A stretch of 64,000 nt of DNA from Annona cherimola (lineage: Eukaryota > Streptophyta > Magnoliopsida > Magnoliales > Annonaceae): the NCBI GenBank assembly GCA_030490835.1, contig CM059977.1:10568765-10632764 (forward strand). The letters are read 5' to 3'. The notes under the pieces were generated by a model that was not told the origin of the DNA, searched no databases, and worked only from the letters and a program-made list of their open reading frames with translations. Shown here piece by piece: positions 23,046 to 35,154 of this stretch; within the stretch, counting starts at the first letter, position 1, and every line of letters begins with the position of its first letter. Made by a program: the position numbers and the translations under genes.

Positions 23046-23328
23046 GCCTAAGGCGAGTTCGGGAGCCCTGATCTTGTGGTGAGCTTGTCTGGAGCAACGG
23101 CAGTGACTGATGTGAAGAGCCGGAAGAGGTAATGTCTTCTACGGCAACGGGAATAGATTTTGGCAGCTGTTTGTACCGACCCCAACTTCGTCGCGCACGG
23201 AAAGCACTTCTTCTTGCCGGCAGAATCCTTCTCTTCGTGAAAGGGCACCGCATCAACGGTAGTGTCTCTGTTTGGTCACAGGTGGTGCTTTTCTCTACAC
23301 ACGGTTTTTTCATTTGCGATCTCGCCAT
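23046..23328 (-). CDS. Hypothetical GC-rich open frame, possible first exon
   Basis: The frame opens at ATG 23326-23328 (MARSQMKKPCVEKSTTCDQT), is rich in Arg, Ser and Pro, and reaches SRTRLRQ before a GTACCC sequence that could be a splice donor; unspliced it ends at 23014. Base composition is far richer in GC than its surroundings. I do not recognise the product. The alternative is a captured or non-coding GC-rich fragment linked to the duplication at 23450-23620. Confidence 0.25.
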
Positions 23329-23449
23329 TTTCTTCCGTACCCTTCAATCTTGTCACGCCGCTGGGCTGCTCAGAGCACCAAACGCCGGCTCCTTCGCCCT
23401 TTCTCAAGTGATTATGCAACCAATGCCGAACAGGCTAAGGTACGTCGGC

Positions 23450-23640
23450 TCCGCGGGTGGCTTCGGCTCTCTCACGTGTTCCACGCAGGCTTCGGCTCTC
23501 TCGCACGTCCACGCCGGGCTCCGCTGACCGTCCATAGCAAGGCAGCATTAAAGTTTGGCAGAAGCTGAACAATGATACCTGCCAGTGACCATACCGCGAC
23601 CCGCGTGCCCCGCCCATCCCATGAATTCCCCTGTTTCATT
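23450..23640. repeat. GC-rich duplicated segment, copy A
   Basis: Contains two GGCTTCGGCTCTCTC units, then CCGCTGACCGTCCATAGC and gcaaggcagcattaaagttt, and ends with GAATTCCCCTGTTTC. The same order of words recurs at 25288-25480. The insert between them is AT-rich. Confidence 0.85.
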
Positions 23641-23648
23641 GCACATGG

Positions 23649-23720
23649 AATTTGATATCACGGAAGACATTAGCTGCCATTTCATGGTCTGTATCACGGA
23701 AGACATTAGCTGCCATTTCA
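23649..23720. repeat. 36-bp tandem duplication
   Basis: The unit beginning TATCACGGAAGACATTAGC is present twice in a row with a 36-bp period, directly after duplicated segment A. Confidence 0.85.
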
Positions 23721-24785
23721 TACGTGCAGGGCAACCCACATTTTTTTCCTATTTTTGTGTGCCGGCAGTGGCAAGTTGTGCCCTTCTTCATCGCCAGGAG
23801 AATAAAAGAACTACTGAAATATCCATGGGACCGTATGGAGGTAACATTTTTAAAAGCTATAGATAGAAAATGGACTAGGAATAATTGTATTCTGGGACGC
23901 TGGCCAACCAACTCCTTATCCCCACCAAAATCATATAATGCGCACGGAGAATCAAATATCCCAGCCATTTAAGAGACCTACCCACCTTAACAATTTAAAT
24001 ATATTTTTTGACAATAGAAAATGTCTACCGCCAAACATAATAAGTGATAAATGATTCTATATTATAATTTTTAACGAAAAAATGATCTCTATGATATGGA
24101 GGCCTCTTCTTTGGGTACTAGGTATGCCCTCCAACATATATATTTTTAACATAGGTGATCTTTTTCTAAAAATTTGTACCAACCTTTTTACTTATTTACA
24201 GATATACATTCTGCTCTAACAGAAATCTTGGTGCGTTACGAGATATCACCCTTACATTTGTCATGAATTTTTAAAGCCTACTTGAATCTCTTATTTAAAT
24301 CGGGCTACTTGGTTTAACTGAAATATTTTGACTGAAACACATTGAAGATTTACCCTATATTATGCATCGTTTACATGATTAGTTCTATCTGAACTAATAA
24401 ATAAATAACAATGATTCGATATAATTGGCTACATGAAGATATCCATGTAAACTCTTGTTCTTTGTTTAATTTTTTTGAGATCTAAAATATTTATTACTTT
24501 TGCCCATGCACATTTATTTGTGATTCCAAAATCATATATTAAAAGTTTTTTATACTACACGCACCATATATATTTTTAGAAAAATAATTATTGTGAGTTC
24601 AATCTCCAAAGATGCTTTTTTTTTTACATAATATACATTCCCAAAAAGTATTTTTAGAATAACAAATAAATAATGTTAAGGAACATAAATGTTTAGACTT
24701 CCGGGGCTTCGAATTCATATATTGTCAGATGCACAGAAACTCCATGTTGTGGTTATGTGACCGTCTTTATTTTTAGAGAATATTT

Positions 24786-25058
24786 GTTAAAACACGAAAC
24801 TTTTCAAACTAAAACTTTTTAATTTTAAAATTTTTCACTTTCTGTAATTATTATATTTTTAAATTATTTTTTTATTTCATCTCATACAACTATTTCACTT
24901 TTCAATAATTTATATATATAACTTATACATCTAATCTATTAATTTTAGTTTTATTTTTTTACTCTACATTATTACTCCTATCATTTGATATCATTTTATC
25001 GCATTTCAAAATCTTTTATGCTAAAAATTTTTTATCAACACTTTCCGGATACACTCCA
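24786..25058 (+). repeat. MITE copy, diverged
   Basis: Same family and orientation as 14154-14434. It shares tttttaattattttt-like words, ctcctatcatttgatatcat and a right end reading TCCGGATACACTCC. It lies in an otherwise featureless AT-rich stretch (23990-25270). Confidence 0.7.
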
Positions 25059-25287
25059 TAATTTTTCAAGTTGTAAGTGCACGTTAAATTTATCTCATAC
25101 CAGGTTTAACATTTTTAATTATATACTTTTTATTTTTTAATCTTACATAGACCTGTATCATTTCTTGGGCTAATTTCTTTTTTGCTTTTTTTATTTTTAT
25201 ATATATTAAGTAACATACTATGACAAAGTATAAGAATTTTAAAACACATTAATTGATTGTTAATTTATATTTTGTGCAGTGATACGT

Positions 25288-25480
25288 AATTTCTGGCTTC
25301 GGCTCTTGCCCGTCCACGCCGGCTTCGGCTCTCTCGCACGTCCACGCCGGCTCCGCTGACCGTCCACAGCAAGGCAGCATTAAAGTTTGGCAGAAGACGT
25401 TCTGAGCAATGGTACCTGCCAGCGACCAAACCGCGACCCGCCTGCCCGCCGTTCCTATGAATTCCCCCGTTTCCATTCGA
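25288..25480. repeat. GC-rich duplicated segment, copy B
   Basis: About 85-90% identical by eye to 23450-23640 and in the same orientation. It includes GGCTTCGGCTC repeats, gcaaggcagcattaaagttt and GACCAAACCGCGACCCG. A LINE fragment follows it. Confidence 0.85.
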
Positions 25481-25524
25481 ATGACGATTACCAAACGAGC
25501 CCATAGTCAATTTTTCAGGCAGAG

Positions 25525-26148
25525 AGTAATGTTAAATGGACCAGGACGAAGCTGGGTTATGCTAAAATGAATGTTGATGCTGGAATGTTTGCCAACCTAA
25601 ACTCAATGGGATTTGGTGTCATCATTAGAGATTGCTCAGGTTCCTTTATGGTTACAAGATGCTGGAAAGTTGTTGTCTGTTCTACACCCACTTGGATGGA
25701 AGCCAAAGCAATGCTATTAGGAATAGAATGGTTGATAAATCCGGACCTTAAAAAAAGTAGATTCCGAGAGGTACTTGATGCTGCTAATTGACTGGCTATC
25801 TGAGGAGATCATGTCGGATTTGATACAGGGGTGCTGGTTGATAGGATTAAAAAAATTAAGAATGTTTTTGACCAGGTTTCCTTTCAGCATGTTATGAGAT
25901 CTGGCAATCAATGTGCCCACGGCTTCACTAAATGGGTTCTTTTGCAGGGTGATGACAATTGTATAAGGAGGGATAATCCTCCTGAATGTATTAATGACGT
26001 GTTCTGTAAAGATTGATGGTCTGTATGTGGGGAATCGCTCCCCCTTCTATGCATTGCAGAAACTGTGAGTGATGGATGGTGTCGGGAGCTATTCGTTTTT
26101 GTGTTTCTTCTGTAATTAATACTCTGTTCTATAAAAAAAAAAAAATAC
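25525..26148 (+). mobile_element. LINE 3' end: RNase H fragment with poly-A tail
   Basis: A 5'-truncated plant L1-like LINE. The frame 25567-25791 reads MNVDAGMF, GFGVIIRDCSGSF and MEAKAMLLGIEW. It is followed, after stops, by VFDQVSFQHVMRSGNQCAHG, which gives the RNase H order D...E...H. A poly-A run at 26132-26145 marks the 3' end. It differs from the LINE at 3230-6273 and is on the opposite strand. Confidence 0.85.
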
Positions 26149-26976
26149 TATTAGTTCAAGGCTACCCTTATATTGTATGCAAATCTCATTTAATTCATTG
26201 GGTTTCGTCAACTGCAATATATAAAGTATGCCTCATAGAGTTATAGTAGACATATGATAAAGTCACCCATAATCAGCTTTAACGGGCTAGTGGGCCTTTG
26301 TCATCGGCAATGGTGGGGAATATGTGCAGACGTGATAATGATGGTAGGCAACCCAAGTGGTTATCTATGCTTACGGTCAACCACTTGCTAATAGTTGGAC
26401 TAGTTTGGTGTTTTTCACCAAATTAAATGCTATTCTTACACGGAGAGAGTGCTCATTATAAAATCAAATGATGCTGTAAATCTTGTCATCACTCGTTTAT
26501 TACAAACTCGTATAGAATTATGGACTATACGTGGCACAACAAAATTTCTCTTATGCAGCTAACTTTTTTCAGGCAAATTTTAATTTTTCTGCAATTGATA
26601 CAAATTGCAGATACTTAGTCAAATTTTAATACGTATGTATATCAAATACTAATTTTGGCCACATATGACGTAAAAATAGCTATCTAACAAAATTCCACCA
26701 CTCATAAAACTTTTATTATAATCCATGTCTCCTTACGCGAGGTGTTTTGCTACAGCGAACGAGGAGAAGAAAAGGGAGGGGAACTCACTTTGATTTTATG
26801 CAAGACCATTAGTTTTAAAGGACGTGATTACATGAATCTGGCATGTCATTTACCAAGAGCGGATCTGGAGCATGAGATGTTGGCAAGAGAATCGAGCTAC
26901 ATGCCTACATCCCACTCTCAGCCCTCCTCCCGAGGAGACTTCTCAGCTTCCTTCCATGCATGCATCCATTCCATCC
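26149..26976. other. Intergenic, 3' side of CHX-3
   Basis: AT-rich, no supportable gene. The last 200 bp before 26976 are less AT-rich and probably include the CHX-3 3' untranslated region. Confidence 0.6.
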
Positions 26977-29871
26977 TCAATTGCCGCTGCCTGCAAACTG
27001 CCGCTGCATTATCAACACCGAAACCGTGCTTCCAAAGAAATCAGATGAACTGCACAAATCCCCGAGCGGCCCAAGGTCGGGGTTCTCGCTCCACAAAGAA
27101 AGCCCCCCCAAGAGCTCTGCATTCACCCCAGTTGGATGTCTTCCCACCACAATCATATCATACGCATCATTCATGTTTCTCATCACGTTGAGCAGCTGCT
27201 CCCCATCTTCTAGCATCAACTCCCTGTATATCACCTGCCTATTCTCTGTGTTCTTCAACCTAAAACGATCCACCACCTCGTCGTCAGGCCTTCTCTCCCA
27301 ACCTCTGCTTCTGCTGCTGCCTCCTCTCACTCCTTTGTTGATAAATCTCCAGACAGTGAGGGTGACTTTCGGGTGGTAAGCCATGCGAGAGGCATATGAC
27401 AGAGCCTCGCGGTCATCAGGCCCACCCAAGAATATGACGCCGATGCTATAAGCACGAGTGCTGAGAATGGAGCACGCAAGCCTGCCAGTGAAATTGGCCC
27501 GGTCGACAAGCACCCCCACCGAGCAGGGGGCCTCGCGGAGGATGTTGGGGTTCATCGCTTGGAGGCCGGAGTCGACCGTGTTGAGTCGTCCGTCCACTGA
27601 TAGCCGCCTGTGGAAGGGGAGGAGGATGAGATTGGCTTTGCTCTCCAGAGCAATCTGGCACACGTCCTTGTGCATGCTGATGAAGGGAGCGACGGAGGTG
27701 ACAGGCCGAACCTGGACGTGGCCGCTGAAGTGATGCTCGAGACTGCAGAAGGCGGTGAAGATGGAGTTAGAGGCGGAGGATGATGTCGGGCCGTTCCTTT
27801 TGTGAGGTTTGTGGGTTAGGAGAAGCGGCGTGGCGCGGCCTACGAGGTCGACGAGGTGCATGGCGTAGATGCAGGTGGGGTTGTCTTGGGAGGCGCTGGT
27901 GGCGTCTAACAGGCTGAGCATGACGGGAACGTTTTCTTGGTGATGGATGCAGGCGACGACGCGAAGCTCGGTGTTGGCCTTCGCGTGTTGGATGGTGCGC
28001 CGGGATTGGGGGACTCTAGGCCTTGCGCTGTTGGACAACATCATCACAAGCGGTGATACAATGGCCGTATTTAATATCACCGACATCACCAATGCTGTGG
28101 TGATCTGTTTATCCATCATCTGCAAAGAGAACAATAACAACAATAGCAATAACAACACAATACGCATGAAAAAAAAAAAATCTAACTGCCTGGATTATTA
28201 CTCAATGGAGAATCTGCCAAATATTTTCGAATTCGACCTTGTAAAATTTAAGAGAGAGCCGCTTCATTTTGATTTAGCAACTACTAATTTGTTCATCCCA
28301 GTTCCACACTTCCACTAATTTGGAACATTCGAAATTAAAATTCAGGGCATGCATGCGGCATGCAGGTGCAGCATGCACCTACCTTGTAATGGGCCCATTG
28401 CACGTAGATGAGCATCTCGGCAATGCCTTTGGAGGAAAGGACGAGACCCAGAGCAACGGCATCGTTGAATGGCATTGCCAACTGTACCCCAGCCACCACC
28501 GTCCCCACGACCTTCCCGATTCTCGCCACGAAGACTGCCAAGACGACGGTCCCCACGGCAGCCCAATCTGTGACGCCCCACAAGTCGGTCTTCATTGCGC
28601 AATTCGCATAGAAGAGCGGTAGCATCAAGTTCCTGACCAGCGTCTCCGTCTTCTCCGCCAGAGTCGACCCCAGCGGCGGCCCGTCCGGAATCACAATCCC
28701 GATGATCATCGACCCTTCCAGTGTGCTCATACCCATGCTGTCCGTCACCAGCGCCATCACCAGCACGCCCACCAAGATGCTCACCACGTAACCACTCTCC
28801 ACGTCCTTCCCCTCCGGCGTGCGCCGGACGATCCAGCGCGCTAAGGGACGGACCACCAGGACGGTTATCAGGATCAAGGTCGTGGCGAACGCTACTTCTT
28901 TGGCCAGAGTCTTCATCTCGAAATGGCCAGTGCCTCTGATGCATTCCAGGAGGATGAGACCTGCCCAGGCCAGCACCTCGTTCATCATGGCCGCCGACAT
29001 TGAAAGCCGGCCTAGCTCCGAGTTGAGGAGGTGAAATTCCGCGAGCAAGTGGTATATGACGGGGAACGAAGACACGGCTTGCATTGCGACGAAGATGCCG
29101 AGGAAACCACCGGCAGCCATGTTGGTGGAGGTGAAGGACTTGAGGGAGATAATCACCAGGGCTCCTCCCACCACTGACAACAGGATGCCGGACGCAGCTA
29201 TTCCAGCTGCCTTCCTTCCCTTCAGAATCATCGACGGATCCATCTTCACTCCCATGAGGAAGAGGTAGTAGATGATCCCCAACCATGACGTCGTCGTCAT
29301 GTTGAAAAAAGTGTATCTAGGGAAGATGGCGCCGTAGATCGGCTTGAATTGCCCAAGCACCGACGGCCCCATGATTATGCCCGCCTGACCAAATTCATCA
29401 TCATAAAGAGTCATTAATTAATTAATTCGCTTAGTTGGAATAACCAAAGGTTTTTGGTGTCTTTTCATTGGGTGTGTATCAATATGTTTTGCCACGTATG
29501 CAAAACCAAGAAGGAACTATATATTCATCATCATGTAAAAAATAAAAAAATTAAAAAAAAGAAGAAGAAGAAACTATATATGAATGCATGAGAAGATGGG
29601 AGAGGCTTACGAGGATATCGGAGAGGACGGAAGGCTGGTTGAGAGGCTTGAGTAGAATGTGGAGGAGACGGCCAAGGATCAGCATGATTGCTGATTGCAA
29701 GAGCAGGATAGGAAGGGTGTAGAAGGCCGGATCGTGGCCAAACCAGATTCCGAAGGAAGTGATTTGAGACCAGGGATAACATATGACTGGCGTAAACGAT
29801 TGGTTTGGGAGTGGGCCATAAAGATTCTGTTCAACCCCCATGTAGCTTCCGTTCCCGGCTGGATTATCCAT
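26977..29871 (-). CDS. CHX-3: cation/H+ antiporter, intact (801 aa)
   Basis: Integral membrane cation/proton exchanger of the CHX (CPA2) family. Exons are 29611-29871, 28383-29384 and 26977-28119. Introns are 29385-29610 and 28120-28382, both phase 0, with GTAAG/GTAGG donors and CAG acceptors. Translation gives 87 + 334 + 380 residues = 801, the usual family length. Residues 30-430 form the Na+/H+ exchanger domain, with YTLPILLLQSA, LAGIIMGPSVLGQ, LGIIYYLFLMGV, SSFPVIYHLLAEF and NSELGR. The acidic pair is Asn-Glu (residues 222-223) instead of the common Asn-Asp. GIVIPDGPPLGS and SSKGIAEML follow. From residue 430 a cytosolic regulatory domain contains LLPFHRRLSVDGR, IFLGGPDDREALSYASRM and GLSLWSENPDLGPLGDLC. 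The start aligns with CHX-1. No lesion seen. Exact ion and membrane are not known. Confidence 0.96.
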
Positions 29872-30311
29872 GGCCTGCCGGCCAGACAGTCAGCCAGCCG
29901 CACCCTCTGTGACGCCTGAGAGGGGCCGGGACTGCCCTGGCCTGCCCTGGCCTGGCCTCCAACCAAGGCGTGGGATGGGAGAAGGTGGTGGTGGAAATTA
30001 AGGAATTTCCCTGGCTACAGTGTTCTGAAAGTTATATATGGACAGAGCCAACAGAAGATGGACGTGGAAAACTGCATGGATGCATGCAGCGTCTATGTTT
30101 GCGGTCAACCATGCGGCTGGACTGGCGTCTGTTAATTTTTGGGCTGGTGGAGTCAAATAAAAACAACAAGATGAAATGCTAATCAATTCTCAAGCGTAGA
30201 AAATTAATTAATTAATTAATTTTTTGATGTAAATTTTAGTTAATTAATCAGTGATATGTTTCATGCAACCGGGGGTGCTCAGTTATCAAAGCCGTGCATC
30301 CCGGCTCCATC

Positions 30312-30342
<31 letters not shown>

Positions 30343-30694
30343 CGCATATCTATCACTAATTGCTATTTAATTCGTGATTATTTTGGAATGCGATTTAATT
30401 AAGTGGGAAAATTTATGAGCTTAGTAATCATTTCAGGCGTCCAAATATATATATTTTTAAAATTTTTTAAATAAACATATTAATCTAGTTATATTTAATT
30501 TACAAATCAAGTTTTTATCAAAAATGTATACACAATTCATGAAACCGGACCAAAGGCAAAATCCGTCGAGATAGATGGAGCAATTTGGCAATAGCGCAGC
30601 GGCCCGGGCCGTGTGTACAGAACTGTCAACAGCCAAAAAGATTCGCCTCATTATGAGCTTGCAGGGCCAGGGCGCAAGCGTAACCGCCAGCTCG
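29872..30694. other. Divergent promoter interval between CHX-3 and the HMG-box gene
   Basis: The two genes are transcribed away from each other. The interval holds TTAATTAA-type repeats (30206-30230), a TA/CA microsatellite (30313-30344) and a moderately GC-rich stretch from 30580 that belongs to the HMG-box promoter. Confidence 0.65.
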
Positions 30695-30702
30695 TATAAA
30701 TA
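30695..30702 (+). promoter_or_regulatory. TATA box of the HMG-box gene
   Basis: TATAAATA within CTCGTATAAATATATT, 154 bp before the ATG at 30849. A transcription start near 30725-30735 would leave a 5' leader of roughly 120 bases. Confidence 0.6.
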
Positions 30703-30848
30703 TATTTTTTCCCGCGGGAATGAAAATGAAAATGACCTTTTTTCATGCTTTCTTCAAAATCGCTTTCTGTGAATCCTTTTCTTTACCGCCTTATTTGAGA
30801 GTTCAGAGAAGCACAGGAAAGAAAAGGCAGAGCTTGGTTTGCTTGTAA

Positions 30849-33800
30849 ATGGCCTATCGCCGGAAGAGAATCTGTGCCATCCGAAGGGCTCCAGATGGAA
30901 GCGCCTTCGAAAAATGGTGGTTTTTCTTTCGAAAAAATATTGTTATTATTATTTTTTGGAATGTCTCCTACTCTGCTAAAATCCACTTCTCTGCATCTGA
31001 AATCTCTCCTCTCGCTAGACCCACGTTGCCTTTACTTGTCTAACTCGAATTTTTGCTGCACTTGAAGCAATTTCTGCGACGTCACTGTGGCGATTGCGCT
31101 CATGGACATGCATAAATGCAATGAGAAACAGAACGTGAAAAGATCCAAATGCTCAAACCTGAGTCCATACGCCGGAATTTCAGGCTTTTGCGAACAACCT
31201 AGATCACCTTTCTGCATTTTCATGTACATTTCTCCTTTTTTTTTGTTTTGTTTTGTTGTTTCCCCCTCTTCTCTTCTCCTCTTCTGTCCTTGTTTTTCTT
31301 CATTCCATGGCCGTGCATATGTCAATTGTGTGTTCATTCTTCATTTATTGTTTTTGAACTCGAGTGGTAGCAGAATCTGAGTAGGAAGTCGGAAATGTTT
31401 TACGCTACTTCAAAGCAATTGACCATTTAATTTCAATTAGGGGTTTAAGTTATTGGATGGGGGAACACAAAATGGCACTTATTAATTTTGCTGCGGTAGA
31501 ATTTCCAGGGATAATCTTTCTGTGTTACATGCTCTCTTATCTGAACTGCGAGTTCTTATTTATAAATTTCTCAATCCCTATCACACAAGGCTTTGCACTA
31601 TTATAAAGAGGAAACTCTACCCACTAGCACTTATTACTTTTTCTTCGTTAGAAGTTCCAGAGATAATCTTTCTGTGTTGCATGCGAGTTCTTAGTTATAA
31701 TCTTTCTGTTATCTATGAACAGCGAGTTCTTATTTATAAATTTCTCAATCCCTACCCCACAAGGCTTTGCAATATTATAAAGAGGAAACTCTAATCTTAT
31801 TCGCATTTTTGCCGTTGTATTCTGGGGATAGCGCATGTTGAGAATCTTCAGCACCAGCTGACGAAATCTACGGTTATAACTATCTTTAAGAAAGTGCCAA
31901 ATCCTTGCCTTGTCTGACTCGAAGAATTTAAGTTTTGTTTGCGGAACCTCATGACAAAAATTCATGTTGGTGATGGAGTATACCGTCGTTAACTGAAGGA
32001 CTTAACTCTTTGAGGTTGTTGACCATATGGATCTTTGTAATGGAATTATTAACTACAAAATAGTCAGTTAGGGATTGCCTTGTTGTTCACTTATTGTCTT
32101 TAGCTTGGGCCTCAGAAAACGAGTAACGAGATTAATCTTGTTAGGCAAAGGATCTTAACCTGAAAATAGAAGGATGATTCTGGGGTACTTACATACTTAA
32201 GGACGTTTGTAAAATATAAAATAGTGGAACGAAGGATAAGATGGATCAATTTCTATTCTTCTACTTGAAGTTTGAAGAATCCTGAAATGCACCAAAATTT
32301 TGGATTTCCAAAACAGCATTGTCTTTAAATTAGAGCTATCTTTCAAGATCAATCATCAGTCATCACGTCATTAATGGTTTATTTGCTTATTTTATTCGCT
32401 CTACAGGGAAGAGTTTGAGAAGACCCATGAGAATGAGGACTGGATTAAGATTGATAAGAAGGGGTTTCGGAGATGGAAAGATATGGCAAAAGAGGTAGAA
32501 TTTTGACTAAAATTTGATCAAAGATGCAGTATGTTCAGTTGTGCTTTGATGTAAAGCTTGATTGAGTTGTAAATATCAAAAAGACTGAGTTGTAAATATC
32601 AAAAAGACTAATGCTATGGATATTTCTACAAGAAATCTTCCATGTTATTTCACATTTGGAATCCAGCTCCACAGTATCAAAGCCGGTGGGTTATTGAATA
32701 ATTTATGTAACTGTCTATCTGACCATCACAACTCAATGTAGCACTGTACAACAGGAACTTGAAGCAGCAGCTTGTTTAAGTTTCATCCCTTTGCTTCTCA
32801 GAAGAGGCTCCTCATTCGAGATATTATTCGTTTTGTTTTTCAGGAGAGACACCCTTATACATTTCAAGCAAAAGTAGTAAATTCAGCCTATGAAAAGACA
32901 TTGCTCGAAGAGAGAGATTATACATCGAAGGTAATAACAAAATATCTTGCTGGATAATTTGCTCATTTTTGTCTTCTCATTTATAGAGGGACACAATAAA
33001 AAACTCGAATATGCCATTCATTATTGTGGTAAGTTCAAAGGCAAATAATATCTGCTTCCACCATGGCAGGAATATTAAAAAAAGAGGGAGTTAAGTTTCA
33101 TCTTCTTCTTCTTCTTTTTTTTTTTTGGGTCTGGAGTTTCATCTTCTTTCAGTACTGAAGGAGAGTAATGTTTTTTTTCACTTTGACTGCAACCGTGGGT
33201 CCAAGCTTTCAGCTTTATCATGAATTTGAAAGGTAGCTAAGAATGACTTTGGTTTCTATTTGTTTTCCTGTTCTTCTATGAAGCTCTACCTCACTTGTCT
33301 TGTCTTGTCTTACATGGTTGTTAATGTATGCATGTCAATACTTTTAGCAACTTTCCTCCATATTCTTGCTTGTGTGTAGGATTTCCATGGTTGTAGGTAC
33401 TTATTACTACTGAAAGCTTCTGAACACTGATTCTCGAGTCTGGATAACATAGGAAAATTATCTAATGCAGGCAGCTAACAGTTTCAAGCTTTTGTTCACA
33501 TGCCATTGGTAAGTGGGAGAAAGCCCAAGGTGATGATTGACACATTATTCAGTCTTGAAGTTGGTATATGAATGGTATTTTCAGCTTAATTAGTTAAACT
33601 GGTCTGCCTTGAAATAGGGGAAATTCACTATTGAGTGTGTAGAAAGGGTTTCATGAAAAGCGAAGGACGTACTCTTGGCTCCTGCACTAATTAAAGGCGC
33701 TTAACTTGTAAGCATGATGCTGATTAAATATAACAAGAACTTGAGGCCATTGCATTATCATTGACCAACTGCATTACAGATTTTAAAAGATCTGAATTTG

Positions 33801-35154
33801 ACATAAGTCAGCATAAGAAACGAAAATGGTCAAAATAGACAGCCAAAACTTGTTAGAATCTGCTAGTTGCTCTCGTGTTTGGTTTGCCTGAAGGTATATA
33901 ATATTGGCAGTGTTTTTTTGTTTTGTTTTGTTCTTTGTGTGTTATTGCACTTACCTTGAGTAATGTTAGTCTCAAGTATCTCTTGTATATGATATGGGTG
34001 GGCTGATAAATATCTATGCTTCTAAATTTATTTATTACAAAACTGCTTATGTGTAGCTTCTTGAAATGAATATTGATTAATACAACAAAATTGATCAGTA
34101 AAGTTCTTTTTTCTTATTAGGAGGATGATGAGGCAGATTCGGCGACAGTTGGAAAGTTTGATTTGGTTTGTGCATTCCAATAATGGCTCTCATCAATCTC
34201 GTTTACCAATCTAGAATGCAAAATGCTAGTATAAGTAGACTTGTTTTCATCTGCACACTTTAAAGACAACTTCTAGTTTAAGCTCTTTCAACTCCGTCAG
34301 GCTTAACTTGGTACTCTACAGAATTGAAGGTGGTTTGTTACTGACTCAGTTGTCTTGCGTGAGTCGGGACCACTTGGGAATTGGGAGAATGAGTTCATGC
34401 TATTGAGTTGGATTGCCCAGGCTGGCTCTCAAGTTGACTCGGATCTCCCAAGGCTTTAAACCATGGGTACAGCCTACACATGCAAGAATGACACAGCCTT
34501 GTGAAAGAAAGTCATTTCATTAGGATTCATCCAATGTGGAGACACCCTAGCCTAGCAAGATAGGTGCCTATCACTATCTCACCACTGTGGCCCACTAGAT
34601 GATTATATTGGCCTGTATTTCCAGCTAGGCCTGCTAGGTGAATGACTTCGATCATGTTCATATGCACCATGATAATTCATATTGTGAAATCCTTCTTTGG
34701 TTTTTATTTGTGCTCATGGATATCTGTATTCTGTGAACCATGTCTCTTTCATCATAACATTTGTCTATGAATTGCAGGACTATGAAGATTATTACATGTA
34801 TCAAGAATATGATAAGGCATTTGAGAGTGATGACAGCTTTGATTATGAATTGTATGTCTCTATCATTCATTCCATAGCTGTGCACATGTCTGTGTTCTTA
34901 GGTATAAAGTGTGTTTGGGAAGTGATAAAATTTTTGATGAAAAGTTTTTGGTGTAAACAAACACCCCCTATTCTCTTGGGCTTATCAATTAATGAATATC
35001 CAGAATATCTGTTTTATAGATGTAAGCTCTTTCATCTAAACAAGAACAATAAAGTGACCATGTTTCTATTTTTTTTTTTAAGGAAAATCAGATGTTTCCT
35101 TCCTGAGGAAACAAAGTAAATTTCAGCAGTATCTCCTATTCCACGAACTCTTAA
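30849..35154 (+). CDS. HMG-box protein with N-terminal CxxC...HxC motif (about 181 aa)
   Basis: Small nuclear DNA-binding protein with one HMG box, similar in plan to the Arabidopsis HMG-box protein At5g05330. Exons are 30849-30916, 31068-31223, 32407-32494, 32844-32930, 34121-34165 and 34778-34851, with a tentative last exon 35127-35154. All joins keep frame and obey GT-AG. Residues 4-22 are basic (RRKRICAIRRAPDGSAF). Cys23-x2-Cys26-x11-His38-x-Cys40 could bind zinc. The box runs from about 66 to 133: QPRSPFCIFMEEF, WIKIDKKGFRRWKDMA, ERHPYTFQAKVVNSAYEK. An acidic, Tyr-rich tail follows (DYEDYYMYQEYDKAFESDD), as is common in HMGB proteins. The final residues are uncertain: if the last donor is not used, the frame runs on into the intron. 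Exons are short and introns long. Confidence 0.82.
31500..31800. repeat. Tandem duplication in intron 2 of the HMG-box gene
   Basis: A block including gataatctttctgtgtt and gagttcttatttataaattt is present twice (from about 31511 and 31662). It ends in both copies with caaggctttgca and ataaagaggaaactct. Copy spacing is about 150-175 bp, so later changes have altered the unit. Confidence 0.85.
34908..34969. repeat. Minimal MITE: ends only
   Basis: A 62-bp sequence starting GTGTGTTTGGGAAGTG and ending AAACAAACACCCCC. This is the two termini of the window's MITE family with the middle deleted. It lies in the last intron of the HMG-box gene. Confidence 0.65.

Noticed and set aside
28342..29286. 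A 314-codon minus-strand open frame within CHX-3
   Set aside because: It is an out-of-frame shadow of CHX-3 exon 2: Gly/Arg/His-rich, no domain, caused by the high GC of the real codons.
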